From the NCBI RefSeq assembly GCF_040267705.1, contig NZ_CP158374.1, positions 2,170,001-2,234,000 of the forward strand: a stretch of DNA of 64,000 nt. The letters are read 5' to 3'. Origin of the DNA: Agromyces sp. G08B096 (GTDB taxonomy: Bacteria > Actinomycetota > Actinomycetes > Actinomycetales > Microbacteriaceae). The position numbers and the translations under genes are program-made. Numbering within the stretch: position 1 is the stretch's first letter; every line of letters starts with the position of its first letter. The notes under the pieces are model-generated. The model made no database searches. It saw only the letters and a program-made list of their open reading frames with translations, and was not told the origin of the DNA. Below are positions 33,170 to 42,036 of the stretch, one piece after another.

Positions 33170-34255
33170 TCATCGGCCCGGGTCATCCGGTCGCTCGTCA
33201 TCGGCGTGCGCTTCGCGGATGCGGCGCCCGAGCTCGACGTCCTTCTCCTCCTGCTCCTGCGCCTTGTCGATCTTCCTCGTGTCGCGCGGCGGCAGCTGGA
33301 CGCGTTCCTCCGCCTCGATGCCGGCCTGCAACTGGCGCCCGCGCTCGAGTTCGGCATCGAACTCGGCGCCGAAGAGGAGCGCGAGGTTCGCGATCCAGAG
33401 CCAGAGCAGGAAGACGATCGGCCCCGCGAACGACCCGTACGTGCGGTCGTAGTTCGAGAAATTGGCGACGTACAGCGCGAAGCCGGCGGAGGCGATGACC
33501 AGCACGATGATCGCGACGACCGCGCCGAGGCTGATCCACCGGAACTTCGGCTGCTTCGCATTGGGCGTGACGTAGTAGAGGATCGCGATGATCAGCACGA
33601 CCACTGCGGCGAGCACCGGCCACTTCGCGATCTCCCACACGATCTTCACCGCCTCGCCGAGCCCGAGCGCCTCGCCGATCGCGTCGGTCACTGGCCCGGA
33701 TACGACGAGGATGATCGCGACGACGACCAGCAGGATGAGCGCCACGACCGTGACGAGCAGCTGCACCGGCCGCAGCTTCCAGAACGGGCGGCCCTCCTCG
33801 ATCTCGTACACCCGGTTCATCGCGTTGCCGAAGGCGCTGACGTATCCCGTCGCCGACCAGATCGCGACGACGAGCCCGGTGACGAAGCCCAGACCCGCCG
33901 CGGGAGACGACGCGAATTCCTCGAGCGGCCCGCGGATCGTCTCGAGGGCCTGCGACGGGAGGACCCCCTCGAGGACCGCCAGCAGCGAGTCGACGGCGCG
34001 CTCCCCCTGGCCCACGAGCACGAGCAGGGACGCGAACGCCAACAGGCCTGGGAAGAGCGCGAGCACGCCGTAGTAGGTGAGCGCCGCCGCGAGATCGGTG
34101 CACCGGTCCGACATGAACTCCCGCGCGGTCTTCCGCAGCACGTACCCCCACGAGCGCTTCGTCAGCTCCGGCGGGGTGTCCGGCTTCCGGGAATCCTCGG
34201 GCGACGGGGCGGTCTTGTCGTCCTCGCGCTGCCGGTTCGCTCGTGTCTCGGCCAT
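33170..34255 (-). CDS. YihY/BrkB-family inner membrane protein
   Basis: A 361-residue membrane protein of the YihY (UPF0761, once called ribonuclease BN) family; its molecular role is not settled. Six membrane helices lie between about 55 and 305, starting with the family signature DLAAALTYYGVLALFPGLLA (about 50-70) and including YVSAFGNAMNRVYEI. The C-terminal 60 residues are polar, Glu/Arg-rich and probably cytoplasmic. ATG at 34255 is preferred because GGAGG precedes it by 8 nt. Confidence 0.9.
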   Translation of the reverse strand: MAETRANRQREDDKTAPSPEDSRKPDTPPELTKRSWGYVLRKTAREFMSDRCTDLAAALTYYGVLALFPGLLAFASLLVLVGQGERAVDSLLAVLEGVLPSQALETIRGPLEEFASSPAAGLGFVTGLVVAIWSATGYVSAFGNAMNRVYEIEEGRPFWKLRPVQLLVTVVALILLVVVAIILVVSGPVTDAIGEALGLGEAVKIVWEIAKWPVLAAVVVLIIAILYYVTPNAKQPKFRWISLGAVVAIIVLVIASAGFALYVANFSNYDRTYGSFAGPIVFLLWLWIANLALLFGAEFDAELERGRQLQAGIEAEERVQLPPRDTRKIDKAQEQEEKDVELGRRIREAHADDERPDDPGR

Positions 34256-34392
34256 GATGATCGCCTCCGTCTGTGACTGGACGGCCATGGTCGGTCGATC
34301 GCGCGCGAGCCGGCAGGGTCTGGTGCGCGGCGGCGTCGCGACGTAAGGTTCGCGATGCGCCGCGCGTCCGGGCCGCCGGCAGTGACCGTCGG

Positions 34393-35031
34393 TCAGACCC
34401 CGCTCGTGTCGAGCGGCGGCTCGGTCGCGGCCACGACCTCGTCGACGCTCACCCCGGGTGCGAGTTCGACGAGCCGAAGCCCGTCGGGCGTCACGTCGAT
34501 CACGGCGAGATCGGTGATGATGCGATCGACGACGCCCTTACCGGTGAGCGGGAGCGAGCACTCATGGACGATCTTCGGCGAGCCGTCCTTCGCGACGTGC
34601 TCCATCAGGACGATGCGCCGGCGCGCCCCGTGCACCAGGTCCATCGCGCCGCCCGGGCCCTTCACCATCTTCCCCGGGATCATCCAGTTCGCGAGGTCGC
34701 CGGCGGCGGAGACCTGCATGGCGCCGAGGATCGCAGCGTCGACCTTGCCGCCGCGGATCATCCCGAAGCTCGTGGCCGAGTCGAAGAACGCCGCTCCGGG
34801 AAGCACCGTCACGGTCTCCTTGCCGGCGTTGATGAGGTCGGGGTCCACCTGGTCCTCGGTGGGGTACGGCCCGACGCCGAGGATGCCGTTCTCGGACTGC
34901 AGTACCACCGTCACTCCGTCGGGCACGTAGTTCGGCACGAGGGTCGGCAGACCGATGCCGAGGTTCACGTAGGCGCCGTCGGGAAGCTCCCGGGCCGCGC
35001 GCGCCGCCATCTCGTATCGGGTGAGCGCCAT
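34393..35031 (-). CDS. scoB: 3-oxoacid CoA-transferase subunit B
   Basis: With subunit A, transfers CoA from succinyl-CoA (or another acyl-CoA) to acetoacetate. The 212-residue protein carries the catalytic Glu47 in SENGILG and the family strings [18 protein letters not shown] and [13 protein letters not shown]. It starts 2 nt after scoA ends. With 3-hydroxybutyrate dehydrogenase and a transporter upstream, acetoacetate is the likely substrate. Confidence 0.93.
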   Translation of the reverse strand: MALTRYEMAARAARELPDGAYVNLGIGLPTLVPNYVPDGVTVVLQSENGILGVGPYPTEDQVDPDLINAGKETVTVLPGAAFFDSATSFGMIRGGKVDAAILGAMQVSAAGDLANWMIPGKMVKGPGGAMDLVHGARRRIVLMEHVAKDGSPKIVHECSLPLTGKGVVDRIITDLAVIDVTPDGLRLVELAPGVSVDEVVAATEPPLDTSGV

Positions 35032-35033
35032 GG

Positions 35034-35816
35034 TCAGATCCCCTCTCCGGTCGAACGCACGGTTCGGCGCTCGATGCGCTTCTCCACGTCGGGGCCGACC
35101 TCGACGACGCGGTCGACGAAGATCCCGGCGAGATGCACCGCGTCGGGATCGATCTCCCCCGGCTCGACGAGCTCTTCGACCTCGGCGATGCAGACCCGAC
35201 CCGCCATCGCCGCGAGCGGCGAGAAGTTCCTGGCCGACTTGTCGAACACGAGGTTGCCGTGCCGGTCGCCGCGGAGCGCGTGCACCAGCGCGAAGTCGGT
35301 CGTGATGGCCTCCTCGAGCACGAACTCGCGCTCCTCACCGCGGACGGTGAAGGTCTGCACGGGCTTCGGCTCGCTCGCGACCGCGATGGTGCCGTCCGCG
35401 CCGTACCGGCGGGGCAGGCCACCCTCGGCGACCTGCGTCCCGACGCCGGTCTGCGTGTAGAACGCCGCGATCCCGGAGCCGCCGGCCCGGAGCTTCTCCG
35501 CGAGCGTGCCCTGCGGCGTCAGCTCGAGCTCGAGCTCACCCGAGAGGTACTGCCGCTCGAACTCCTTGTTCTCCCCCACGTACGACGACGTCATCTTGCG
35601 GATGAGGCCGGCGCCGAGCAGCACCCCGAGGCCCCAGTCGTCGACGCCGCAGTTGTTCGAGACGACCGAGAGATCGCCCACGCGCCGCTCGAGCAGCGCT
35701 TGGATGAGGACCATCGGGATGCCGCAGAGCCCGAAGCCGCCGACCGCGAGGGATGCGCCCTCGGGGATGTCGGCGACCGCTTCGGCGGCTGATGGCACGG
35801 TCTTGTCGAGTGTCAC
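35034..35816 (-). CDS. scoA: 3-oxoacid CoA-transferase subunit A
   Basis: Partner of scoB. The 260-residue protein has the CoA-binding Gly-rich motif [14 protein letters not shown] (about 25-38), the [11 protein letters not shown] loop and [24 protein letters not shown] precedes the GTG start. It is a separate subunit, as in bacterial SCOT enzymes, and not fused as in animals. Confidence 0.94.
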   Translation of the reverse strand: MTLDKTVPSAAEAVADIPEGASLAVGGFGLCGIPMVLIQALLERRVGDLSVVSNNCGVDDWGLGVLLGAGLIRKMTSSYVGENKEFERQYLSGELELELTPQGTLAEKLRAGGSGIAAFYTQTGVGTQVAEGGLPRRYGADGTIAVASEPKPVQTFTVRGEEREFVLEEAITTDFALVHALRGDRHGNLVFDKSARNFSPLAAMAGRVCIAEVEELVEPGEIDPDAVHLAGIFVDRVVEVGPDVEKRIERRTVRSTGEGI

Positions 35817-35988
35817 GGTGCGACCTCCTTGTCGACGTGGGCGGGGACCGCGGCGGTGGCCGCGGCGGGTTGGGACTCGAGCACGGGGATGCTGCGCCCG
35901 AGACCGTCCGCAGTCACGATCATGCAGCAGTCCTCGGCGCGGCGCATCCCATCGGTTCGGAGCGTCGCCGCCGCTCGTCCGCGGCGGG

Positions 35989-36735
35989 TCATCTCGCGCT
36001 CCATCCGCCGTCCATCGTGTAGCTCGCGCCGGTCACCATGCGCGCGTCCTCGCTCGCGAGCCAGAGGGCGAGGCTTGCAACTTCCTCTGGCTCCACGAGC
36101 CGCTTGATCGCCGCTTCGGTGAGCATGACCTTCGGCACCACCTCCTCCTCGGGCAGGCCGTGCAGCCGAGCCTGGTCGGCGATCTGCCGCTCGACGAGGG
36201 GGGTGCGCACATAGCCGGGGTTGAGGCAGTTGGACGTCACGCCGTGCTGGCCGCCTTCGAGTGCGGCGACCTTCGACAGGCCCTCGAGCCCGTGCTTGGC
36301 CGCGACGTACGCCGCCTTGTACGGGGAGGCGCGGAGCCCGTGGACGCTCGAGACGTTGATGATGCGGCCGAATCCGCGCCGGTACATCGCCGGCACGGCA
36401 GCCCGGATGAGCAGGAACGGCGCCTCGAGCATGACCCGCACCAGGAGGCCGAACCGCTCGGGCTCGAACTCCTCGATCGGGCGGACGTGCTGCAGCCCGG
36501 CGTTGTTGACCAGCACGTCGACGTCGAGCTCCACCTCGGCGAGGGCCGCGGTGTCCGCGAGGTCGACGGCCCAGGCGGTGCCGCCGATGCGGTCGGCCGC
36601 GTCCGCGGCGGCATCCGCGTCGACGTCGGCCACCGTGACGTGCGCCCCCGCACCGGCGAAGGCGGCCGCGATGGCGAATCCGATGCCGCCGGCGCCGCCC
36701 GTGACGAGCGCGCGACGGCCGGTGAGGTCGGTCAT
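35989..36735 (-). CDS. 3-hydroxybutyrate dehydrogenase (SDR family)
   Basis: A 248-residue short-chain dehydrogenase expected to oxidise (R)-3-hydroxybutyrate to acetoacetate with NAD. Seen: cofactor loop TGGAGGIGFA (residues 13-22), NNAG, the catalytic Ser (NVSSVHG) and YVAAKHG (Tyr and Lys). The string NAGLQHVRPIEEFEPERF matches the 3-hydroxybutyrate dehydrogenase subfamily. It is in line with a transporter upstream and CoA-transferase downstream. Confidence 0.88.
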   Translation of the reverse strand: MTDLTGRRALVTGGAGGIGFAIAAAFAGAGAHVTVADVDADAAADAADRIGGTAWAVDLADTAALAEVELDVDVLVNNAGLQHVRPIEEFEPERFGLLVRVMLEAPFLLIRAAVPAMYRRGFGRIINVSSVHGLRASPYKAAYVAAKHGLEGLSKVAALEGGQHGVTSNCLNPGYVRTPLVERQIADQARLHGLPEEEVVPKVMLTEAAIKRLVEPEEVASLALWLASEDARMVTGASYTMDGGWSAR

Positions 36736-36790
36736 GTCGGTCCTTCCGAGATGTTGGGGTGGGACGCGGCCCCGAGTCCGCTCGTGCGGA

Positions 36791-38161
36791 TCAGCGGGCC
36801 GAGGTCACGGCGACCGGCCGCTCCTGCGATCGATCAGCGGCGTCGACGTCGCGCAGGTCGATGCCGCGGGTCTCGCGGGAGACCGCGACCGCCACGAGGG
36901 TGATCGCGCAGGCGATCGCCACGTAGATCGCGATCGGCACGCTCGAGCCGTACTGGCCGAGCAGGCCCGTGGCGATGATCGGCGCGAGCGAGCCGGCGAA
37001 GATCGAGGTCACCTGGTAGCCGAGCGAGACGCCGGAGTAGCGCATCCGGGTCGGGAACATCTCCGCCATGATCGCGGGCTGTGCGGCGTACATCGCCGCG
37101 TGGAACACCAGGCCGACGGCGATCGCCGCCCAGATCACGAACGGGTTGCCCGTGTCCATCAGGGGGAAGGCGAAGAACGCCCACGTCGCTCCGGCGACCG
37201 CGCCGGCCGCGTACACCGGCTTCCGGCCGAACTGGTCGGAGAGCCGGCCCGCGATGGGGATCGCGACGAAGTGCACGGCGTGCGCGCCCACCAGCAGCAG
37301 CAGCGTGTTCGCCGTGCCCTCCTTCACCACCTGGGTGAGGTAGACGATCGAGAAGGTGACGACGACGTAGTAGAGGATGTTCTCCGCCACTCGCAGCCCC
37401 ATGGCCGTGAGCACGCCGCGCGGGTACCGGCGGATGACCTCGAGGACGCCGTACCCGGTCGCCTTCGCCTGCTCGCGCTCGGCCTGCATCTCGAGGAAGA
37501 TCGGCGCATCGGTGACCTTCGTGCGGATGTACCAGCCGATCAGCACGATGACGGCCGACAGCCAGAACGCCACCCGCCAGCCCCAGCCGAGGAAGGCGTC
37601 CTCGGAGAGCGTCGACGACAGGACGTAGAGCACCAGGGTCGCGAGGAGGTTGCCGACCGGGACGGCCGCCTGCGGCCAGCTGGCCCAGAAGCCGCGCGTG
37701 CGCGCGGGGCTGTGCTCGGCCACGAGCAGCACCGCACCGCCCCATTCCCCGCCGAGGGCGAAGCCCTGCAGGAAGCGCAGGAGCACCAGGAGTCCGGGAG
37801 CGAGCAGACCCACCTGCGCGTAGGTCGGCAGGCAGCCGATGAGGAAGGTCGCGACGCCGATCAGGATGATGCTGAACTGGAGCAGCTTCTTCCGTCCGTA
37901 CTTGTCGCCGAGATGACCGAAGACGATGCCGCCGAGCGGCCGGGCGATGAACCCGACGGCGTAGGTGAGGAAGGCCGCGATGATGCCCGCGAACGGGTCG
38001 TCCGACGGCGGGAAGAACGCCGTGCCGAACACGAGCGTGGCCGCCGAGGCGTAGAGGAAGAACTCGTACCACTCGACGACGGTGCCCGCCATGGATGCGG
38101 TCACCACCCGGCGGAGGCCGGTGGTCGGCGTGGCCTGGGAGGAAGCCGGGGTCTGGGTCAT
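36791..38161 (-). CDS. MFS transporter, metabolite:H+ symporter (MHS) family
   Basis: A 456-residue, 12-helix symporter of the MHS family. The signature GTVVEWYEFFLYA (about 25-37) and the loop GHLGDKYGRKKLL are typical of carriers for carboxylates and related acids. It is first in the operon with 3-hydroxybutyrate dehydrogenase and CoA-transferase, so it is likely to import 3-hydroxybutyrate or acetoacetate (inference). ATG at 38161 has an AAAGGAG site. Confidence 0.88.
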   Translation of the reverse strand: MTQTPASSQATPTTGLRRVVTASMAGTVVEWYEFFLYASAATLVFGTAFFPPSDDPFAGIIAAFLTYAVGFIARPLGGIVFGHLGDKYGRKKLLQFSIILIGVATFLIGCLPTYAQVGLLAPGLLVLLRFLQGFALGGEWGGAVLLVAEHSPARTRGFWASWPQAAVPVGNLLATLVLYVLSSTLSEDAFLGWGWRVAFWLSAVIVLIGWYIRTKVTDAPIFLEMQAEREQAKATGYGVLEVIRRYPRGVLTAMGLRVAENILYYVVVTFSIVYLTQVVKEGTANTLLLLVGAHAVHFVAIPIAGRLSDQFGRKPVYAAGAVAGATWAFFAFPLMDTGNPFVIWAAIAVGLVFHAAMYAAQPAIMAEMFPTRMRYSGVSLGYQVTSIFAGSLAPIIATGLLGQYGSSVPIAIYVAIACAITLVAVAVSRETRGIDLRDVDAADRSQERPVAVTSAR

Positions 38162-38251
38162 CCGATGCTCCTTTGCATTGAATCGACGTGACGGCGGGGG
38201 TGGCCGCCTCGTCGATTCTGGGTGCGCGTGTCCGCACCGCCAATACGAAGA

Positions 38252-38272
38252 TTCGCACGTCAGACGTGCGAA
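38252..38272. promoter_or_regulatory. Perfect 21-bp palindrome, candidate operator of the hydroxybutyrate genes
   Basis: TTCGCACGTC, one A, GACGTGCGAA: two perfect 10-nt arms. It lies in the 209-nt gap between the divergent transporter operon and the thiolase gene, about 90 nt upstream of the transporter start and 54 nt before the thiolase -10 candidate. Half-sites (TCCGCAC, AACGCAC) flank it. No regulator gene is adjacent. Confidence 0.65.
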
Positions 38273-38325
38273 AACGCACAGAGCCGAAGCGGTCACCGGC
38301 GGGCGAGCAGTGCCGCCCGCGGACG

Positions 38326-38331
38326 TAGACT
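38326..38331 (+). promoter_or_regulatory. Possible -10 element for the thiolase gene
   Basis: TAGACT lies 39 nt before the ATG at 38371, which has an AAGGAG ribosome site, so a short leader is expected. No clear -35. Confidence 0.4.
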
Positions 38332-38370
38332 GCCTGCGGACGAACCACCGTTGACGAAGGAGTCACCCCG

Positions 38371-39555
38371 ATGCCCACCACCGACGTCGTCATCATCGCC
38401 GGCGCACGCACCCCGTTCGCCCGCATCAGCGGCAACCTCGCCGCACGCTCCGCCGTCGAGCTCGGCACCGCCGCGATCCGGGGTGCGCTCGAGCGGGCCG
38501 GCGTCTCCCCCGAGGACGTCGACCAAGTGATCATGGGCCAGGTGCTGCAGGCCGGTGCCGGCCAGAACCCGGCGAAGCAGTCCGCCGTCGCCGCCGGAAT
38601 CCCATGGCGCGTGCCCGCGACCACGGTCAACAAGGTCTGCCTCTCGGGCCTGGTCGCCATCACCGATGCGGCACGGCTCATCCGCGCCGGCGAAGCCGAC
38701 GTCGTGGTCGCCGGCGGCCAGGAGTCGATGACCAACGCGCCGCACCTGCTCCCCGGGTCGCGCGCGGGCAAGGCGTACGGCGACTGGGCGATGCTCGACC
38801 ACGCCGCCCACGACGGGCTCACCGACGCGTTCGACCACGAATCGATGGGCGCCTCCACCGAACGGTTCAACGCCCGCTACGGCATCGAGCGCGCCGAGCA
38901 GGACGAGATCGCCGCCGCGTCGCACGTGCGGGCCGGCGCCGCGCAGTCGGGCGGCGTCTTCGCCGACGAGATCGTGCCCGTCGAGATCCCCCAGCGGAAG
39001 GGCGACCCGGTCGTCGTGGACGCCGACCAGGGTGTCCGGCCCGACTCGAGCGTCGAGGTGCTCGGCAAGCTCCGCCCCGCATTCGCGGCCGAGGGCACGA
39101 TCACGGCGGGCAACTCGTCGCCGCTGTCCGACGGCGCCGCTGCCGTCGTCGTGGCGAGCCGCGCCTGGGCCGAGGAGCGCGGGCTGCCGTGGCTCGCGCT
39201 CGTCGGGGCATCCGGCCAGGTCGCCGGGCCCGACAACTCGCTGCACTCCCAGCCCTCGAACGCGATCGCGGCCGCGCTCGACCGCGCCGGCTGGACCGCG
39301 GGCGAGCTCGACCTCGTCGAGATCAACGAGGCCTTCGCGGCGGTGTCGCTGCAGTCGGCCCGCGACCTCGACCTGGATCTCGAGCGCGTGAACATCCATG
39401 GCGGCGCGATCGCGCTGGGGCATCCCATCGGCGCGTCCGGGGCGCGGCTCGCACTGCACGCCGCACTCGAGCTCTCGCGCCGCGGAGGCGGCCGGGCCGC
39501 CGTCGCACTCTGCGGCGGCGGCGGACAGGGGGAAGCGCTGCTGCTCTCCCGCTGA
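38371..39555 (+). CDS. Acetyl-CoA C-acetyltransferase (thiolase)
   Basis: Splits acetoacetyl-CoA into two acetyl-CoA, the last step of the hydroxybutyrate route; the reverse is also possible. The 394-residue protein has the nucleophile Cys90 (NKVCLSG), the catalytic His351 ([11 protein letters not shown]) and the base Cys381 ([10 protein letters not shown]), in the usual places for biosynthetic/degradative thiolase II. Start ATG has AAGGAG. It is divergent to the transporter-dehydrogenase-transferase operon and shares the intervening palindrome. Confidence 0.95.
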   Translation: MPTTDVVIIAGARTPFARISGNLAARSAVELGTAAIRGALERAGVSPEDVDQVIMGQVLQAGAGQNPAKQSAVAAGIPWRVPATTVNKVCLSGLVAITDAARLIRAGEADVVVAGGQESMTNAPHLLPGSRAGKAYGDWAMLDHAAHDGLTDAFDHESMGASTERFNARYGIERAEQDEIAAASHVRAGAAQSGGVFADEIVPVEIPQRKGDPVVVDADQGVRPDSSVEVLGKLRPAFAAEGTITAGNSSPLSDGAAAVVVASRAWAEERGLPWLALVGASGQVAGPDNSLHSQPSNAIAAALDRAGWTAGELDLVEINEAFAAVSLQSARDLDLDLERVNIHGGAIALGHPIGASGARLALHAALELSRRGGGRAAVALCGGGGQGEALLLSR

Positions 39556-39648
39556 GGCGGCGCAGGCAGGCACCGGCAGGCGCGCGTCGGCGCCGACCGA
39601 CGGCAGCCGGCTACGCGAGAGCCCGGCCCCCGTGGCACGATATCGCCC

Positions 39649-40899
39649 ATGACGATGCCGGCGCGCCCGCCCCTCGACCACCGTCTCCGCCGCATGACCG
39701 GTCGCGACACCGACGAATCGCACCGCACGGCCACGCCGCTCGAGCTCCTCTTCGACCTGACGTTCGTCGTGGCATTCAGCCAGGCCGGCGCCCAGATGGC
39801 GCACCTGCTCGAGCTCGGGCACTGGACGCCCGCGATCGGCGCGTTCGCGTTCTCCGTCTTCGCGATCTGCCTCGCGTGGATCAACTACTCCTGGCTCGCG
39901 TCCGCGTTCGACAACGACGACGTGTTCTTCCGCGTCGCCACGATGGTGCAGATGCTCGGCGTCATCGTGCTGGCCCTCGGGCTGCCGCCGCTCTTCCACA
40001 GCCTCGACGCCGGCACCCATGTCGACAACGGCATCGTCGTCGCCGGCTACGTGATCATGCGCCTGTCCTCGATCGCGCTGTGGCTGCGGATCGCGCGCGA
40101 CGACCCGGCCCACCGCCGCACGGCGCTCGCCTACGCCGGCCTCACCGCCGTCGCGCAGGTCGGATGGGTCATCCAGATCTTCACGGATGCCCCGCTCGGG
40201 CTCGCCCTCGTGATCACGACGGCCCTGCAGGCGTTCGAACTGCTCATCCCGATCATCGCCGAGCGGCGCGTCGGGCCCACGCCGTGGCACGCCCACCACA
40301 TCGCCGAACGGTACGGGCTGCTCGTGATCATCACCCTCGGCGAGGTCGTGCTCGGCACCATCCTCGCGATCTCCGCGGTCGTGGAGGAGCAGAGCTGGAC
40401 GCTCGAGGCCGGGCTCGTCGCGTTCGGCGGCACCGCGCTCGCCTTCGGGCTGTGGTGGGTGTACTTCATGATGCCGTCGGGCAAGGTGCTGCACCGCTAC
40501 CGCGAGCGCGGGTTCGTGTGGGGGTACGGGCATCTGGTGATCTTCGGCTCGCTCGCCGCGGCAGGCGCGGGTCTGCACGTCGCCGCGTACGTCATCGAGG
40601 GGAAAGCCCATATCGGCGAGACGGCAGCGCTGCTCACCGTCGTCGTGCCGGTGGCGATCTTCACGGTCGCGCTCTTCACGCTGTACTCGCTGCTGCTGCG
40701 CTCGTTCGACCCGTTCCACGTCGGGCTCTTCATCGGCTCGATGGTGACCCTCGGGCTCGCGGTGGTCGCCGTCGCGGCGGGCGCGACGATGGGCACGGGG
40801 ATCGTCATCGCCGCATGCTCGCCCTTCGTCGTGGTGGTGGGATACGAGACGGTCGGGCACCGCCATCAGGCGGCGGCCCTCGACCGCGCGCTCGGCTGA
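39649..40899 (+). CDS. Low temperature requirement protein A (LtrA) family membrane protein
   Basis: A 416-residue membrane protein with about ten to eleven helices. The LtrA signature is clear: VELLFDLTFVVAFSQ in the form TPLELLFDLTFVVAFSQ (about residues 27-43) and WWVYF in the middle. LtrA is needed for cold growth in Listeria, but its mechanism is unknown. No ribosome site is evident, and a CACGAT that might be a -10 lies 7 nt before the ATG. It shares no clear link with the thiolase gene upstream. Confidence 0.9.
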   Translation: MTMPARPPLDHRLRRMTGRDTDESHRTATPLELLFDLTFVVAFSQAGAQMAHLLELGHWTPAIGAFAFSVFAICLAWINYSWLASAFDNDDVFFRVATMVQMLGVIVLALGLPPLFHSLDAGTHVDNGIVVAGYVIMRLSSIALWLRIARDDPAHRRTALAYAGLTAVAQVGWVIQIFTDAPLGLALVITTALQAFELLIPIIAERRVGPTPWHAHHIAERYGLLVIITLGEVVLGTILAISAVVEEQSWTLEAGLVAFGGTALAFGLWWVYFMMPSGKVLHRYRERGFVWGYGHLVIFGSLAAAGAGLHVAAYVIEGKAHIGETAALLTVVVPVAIFTVALFTLYSLLLRSFDPFHVGLFIGSMVTLGLAVVAVAAGATMGTGIVIAACSPFVVVVGYETVGHRHQAAALDRALG

Positions 40900-40903
40900 G
40901 CTC

Positions 40904-40932
40904 GCCGTGCGGCCGGCCGCCGGCCGCACGGC
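40904..40932. terminator. Bidirectional terminator after LtrA and the SHOCT protein
   Basis: A perfect 13-bp GC-rich stem (GCCGTGCGGCCGG and its complement) with a 3-nt loop fills the 41-nt convergent gap. Confidence 0.8.
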
Positions 40933-40940
40933 GGGCCCCG

Positions 40941-41246
40941 TCAGCCGGCGTTCGGGCGGTTCGCCCGCAGCACCTCGAGCCGCGCGCGATACTCCACCTC
41001 GTCGATATCGCCCTTCGCGAACCGCTCCGCGAGGGTCTGCTCCGCGCCGCCCGACCTCGCCCACGGCGGGCCGTACGGGTGGTCGCCGCTCCACGCGGCC
41101 CGGCGCCAGCGGCGGCCGAGGAACGTGAAGAGCAGGACGAAGACGAGGATCCAGAACAGCGGGATGAGGAAGAACAGCCAGCCGTAGCCGGCGGCCCACG
41201 GGCCCGCGTGGGCGGCGATCGTGCTCGCCGTGAGGGTGGTGATCAT
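40941..41246 (-). CDS. Small membrane protein with C-terminal SHOCT domain
   Basis: A 101-residue protein with a single membrane helix (about 20-43, WLFFLIPLFWILVFVLLFTF), a basic stop (GRRWRR) and a C-terminal SHOCT motif (LAERFAKGDIDEVEYRARLEVL region, about 72-92). SHOCT domains are thought to act in oligomerisation or membrane-associated interactions. The ATG at 41246 has AAGGGA upstream. The gene lies downstream of a two-component system, with a terminator between them. Confidence 0.82.
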   Translation of the reverse strand: MITTLTASTIAAHAGPWAAGYGWLFFLIPLFWILVFVLLFTFLGRRWRRAAWSGDHPYGPPWARSGGAEQTLAERFAKGDIDEVEYRARLEVLRANRPNAG

Positions 41247-41341
41247 GTCGGCATCCCTTCGATTCGTGCGGCCCGGACGGGGCCGTCGGATCGAGTCTCG
41301 ACGCTGGTCTCCGGCCGCGAATCCGCCGACGGGAGACACCT

Positions 41342-41363
41342 CGGATGCTCCATCCGGAGCATC
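41342..41363 (-). terminator. Terminator after the response regulator gene
   Basis: GGATGCTCC and GGAGCATCC form a perfect 9-bp stem with an ATCC loop, 10 nt after the response regulator stop. Confidence 0.7.
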
Positions 41364-41373
41364 CCTCTCGCCG

Positions 41374-42036
41374 TCACTGCCAGCCGGGGGCGACCAGCCC
41401 GCTCTCGTAGCCGACCACGACGAGGTGCACGCGGTCGCGGGCGCCGAGCTTGGTCATGATGCGCGACACATGCGTCTTCGCCGTCAGCGGGCTGAGGACG
41501 AGACGGTCGGCGATCTCGTCGTTCGTGAGGCCGAGGGCGACGAGGCGGAGCACCTCCCGCTCGCGCTCCGTGAGCACGTCGAGCGCCCGGGTGTCCGGTG
41601 CCTCACGCAGTCCGGTGGCCATGCGGTCGAGCAGGCGCCTGGTCACGCCCGGTGAGAGGAGCGCGTCACCGCCCGCGACGACCCGCACGGCGCGGATGAG
41701 ATCCTCGGGCTCGGTGTCCTTCACGAGGAACCCGCTCGCGCCGGCGCGGACGGCCCGCGCGACGTACTCGTCGAGCTCGAAGGTGGTGACGACGACGACG
41801 CGCACGCCCGCGAGGCGGGGGTCGGCGGCGATCTGCTCGGTCGCCCAGAGCCCGTCGCCGTCGGGCATCCGGATGTCCATGAGCACGACGTCGACGGGGG
41901 TCGCTCGGAGGCGGTCGAGGAGGTCCGCGCCGCCGGACGCCTCCACCACCACCTCGACGTCGGGCTCCGCGTCGAGCAGCGCGCGGAACCCCGCCCGCAC
42001 CAGGTGCTGGTCGTCGGCGAGACCGACCCGGATCAT
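41374..42036 (-). CDS. LuxR/NarL-type response regulator
   Basis: A 220-residue response regulator. The receiver domain (about 1-120) has acidic Asp residues (LADDQ), the phosphorylation Asp in VLMDIRMP and the conserved Lys in VKDTEPEDL. The C-terminal LuxR-type helix-turn-helix is LTEREREVLRLVALGLTNDEIADRLVLSPLTAKTHV (shown in the window as a contiguous segment about 152-187). The ATG overlaps the kinase stop by 4 nt, so the pair is co-translated. Confidence 0.93.
   Translation of the reverse strand: MIRVGLADDQHLVRAGFRALLDAEPDVEVVVEASGGADLLDRLRATPVDVVLMDIRMPDGDGLWATEQIAADPRLAGVRVVVVTTFELDEYVARAVRAGASGFLVKDTEPEDLIRAVRVVAGGDALLSPGVTRRLLDRMATGLREAPDTRALDVLTEREREVLRLVALGLTNDEIADRLVLSPLTAKTHVSRIMTKLGARDRVHLVVVGYESGLVAPGWQ

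Noticed and set aside
34256-34392. Gap between the YihY gene and scoB
   Set aside because: Only a 5-bp TGACC/GGTCA hairpin was found, too weak for a terminator.
35813-35947. Possible 44-residue minus-strand ORF that overlaps the scoA start by 4 nt
   Set aside because: The overlap resembles real coupling elsewhere in the window and codon use is GC-rich, but its last codons coincide with the strong scoA ribosome site, no domain is seen and a start signal is lacking. I could not support it as a gene.
38221-38300. Repeated GCAC/GTGC half-sites that might be a CRISPR or iteron array
   Set aside because: Only one perfect palindrome with imperfect half-sites; there is no regular spacing or repeat length.
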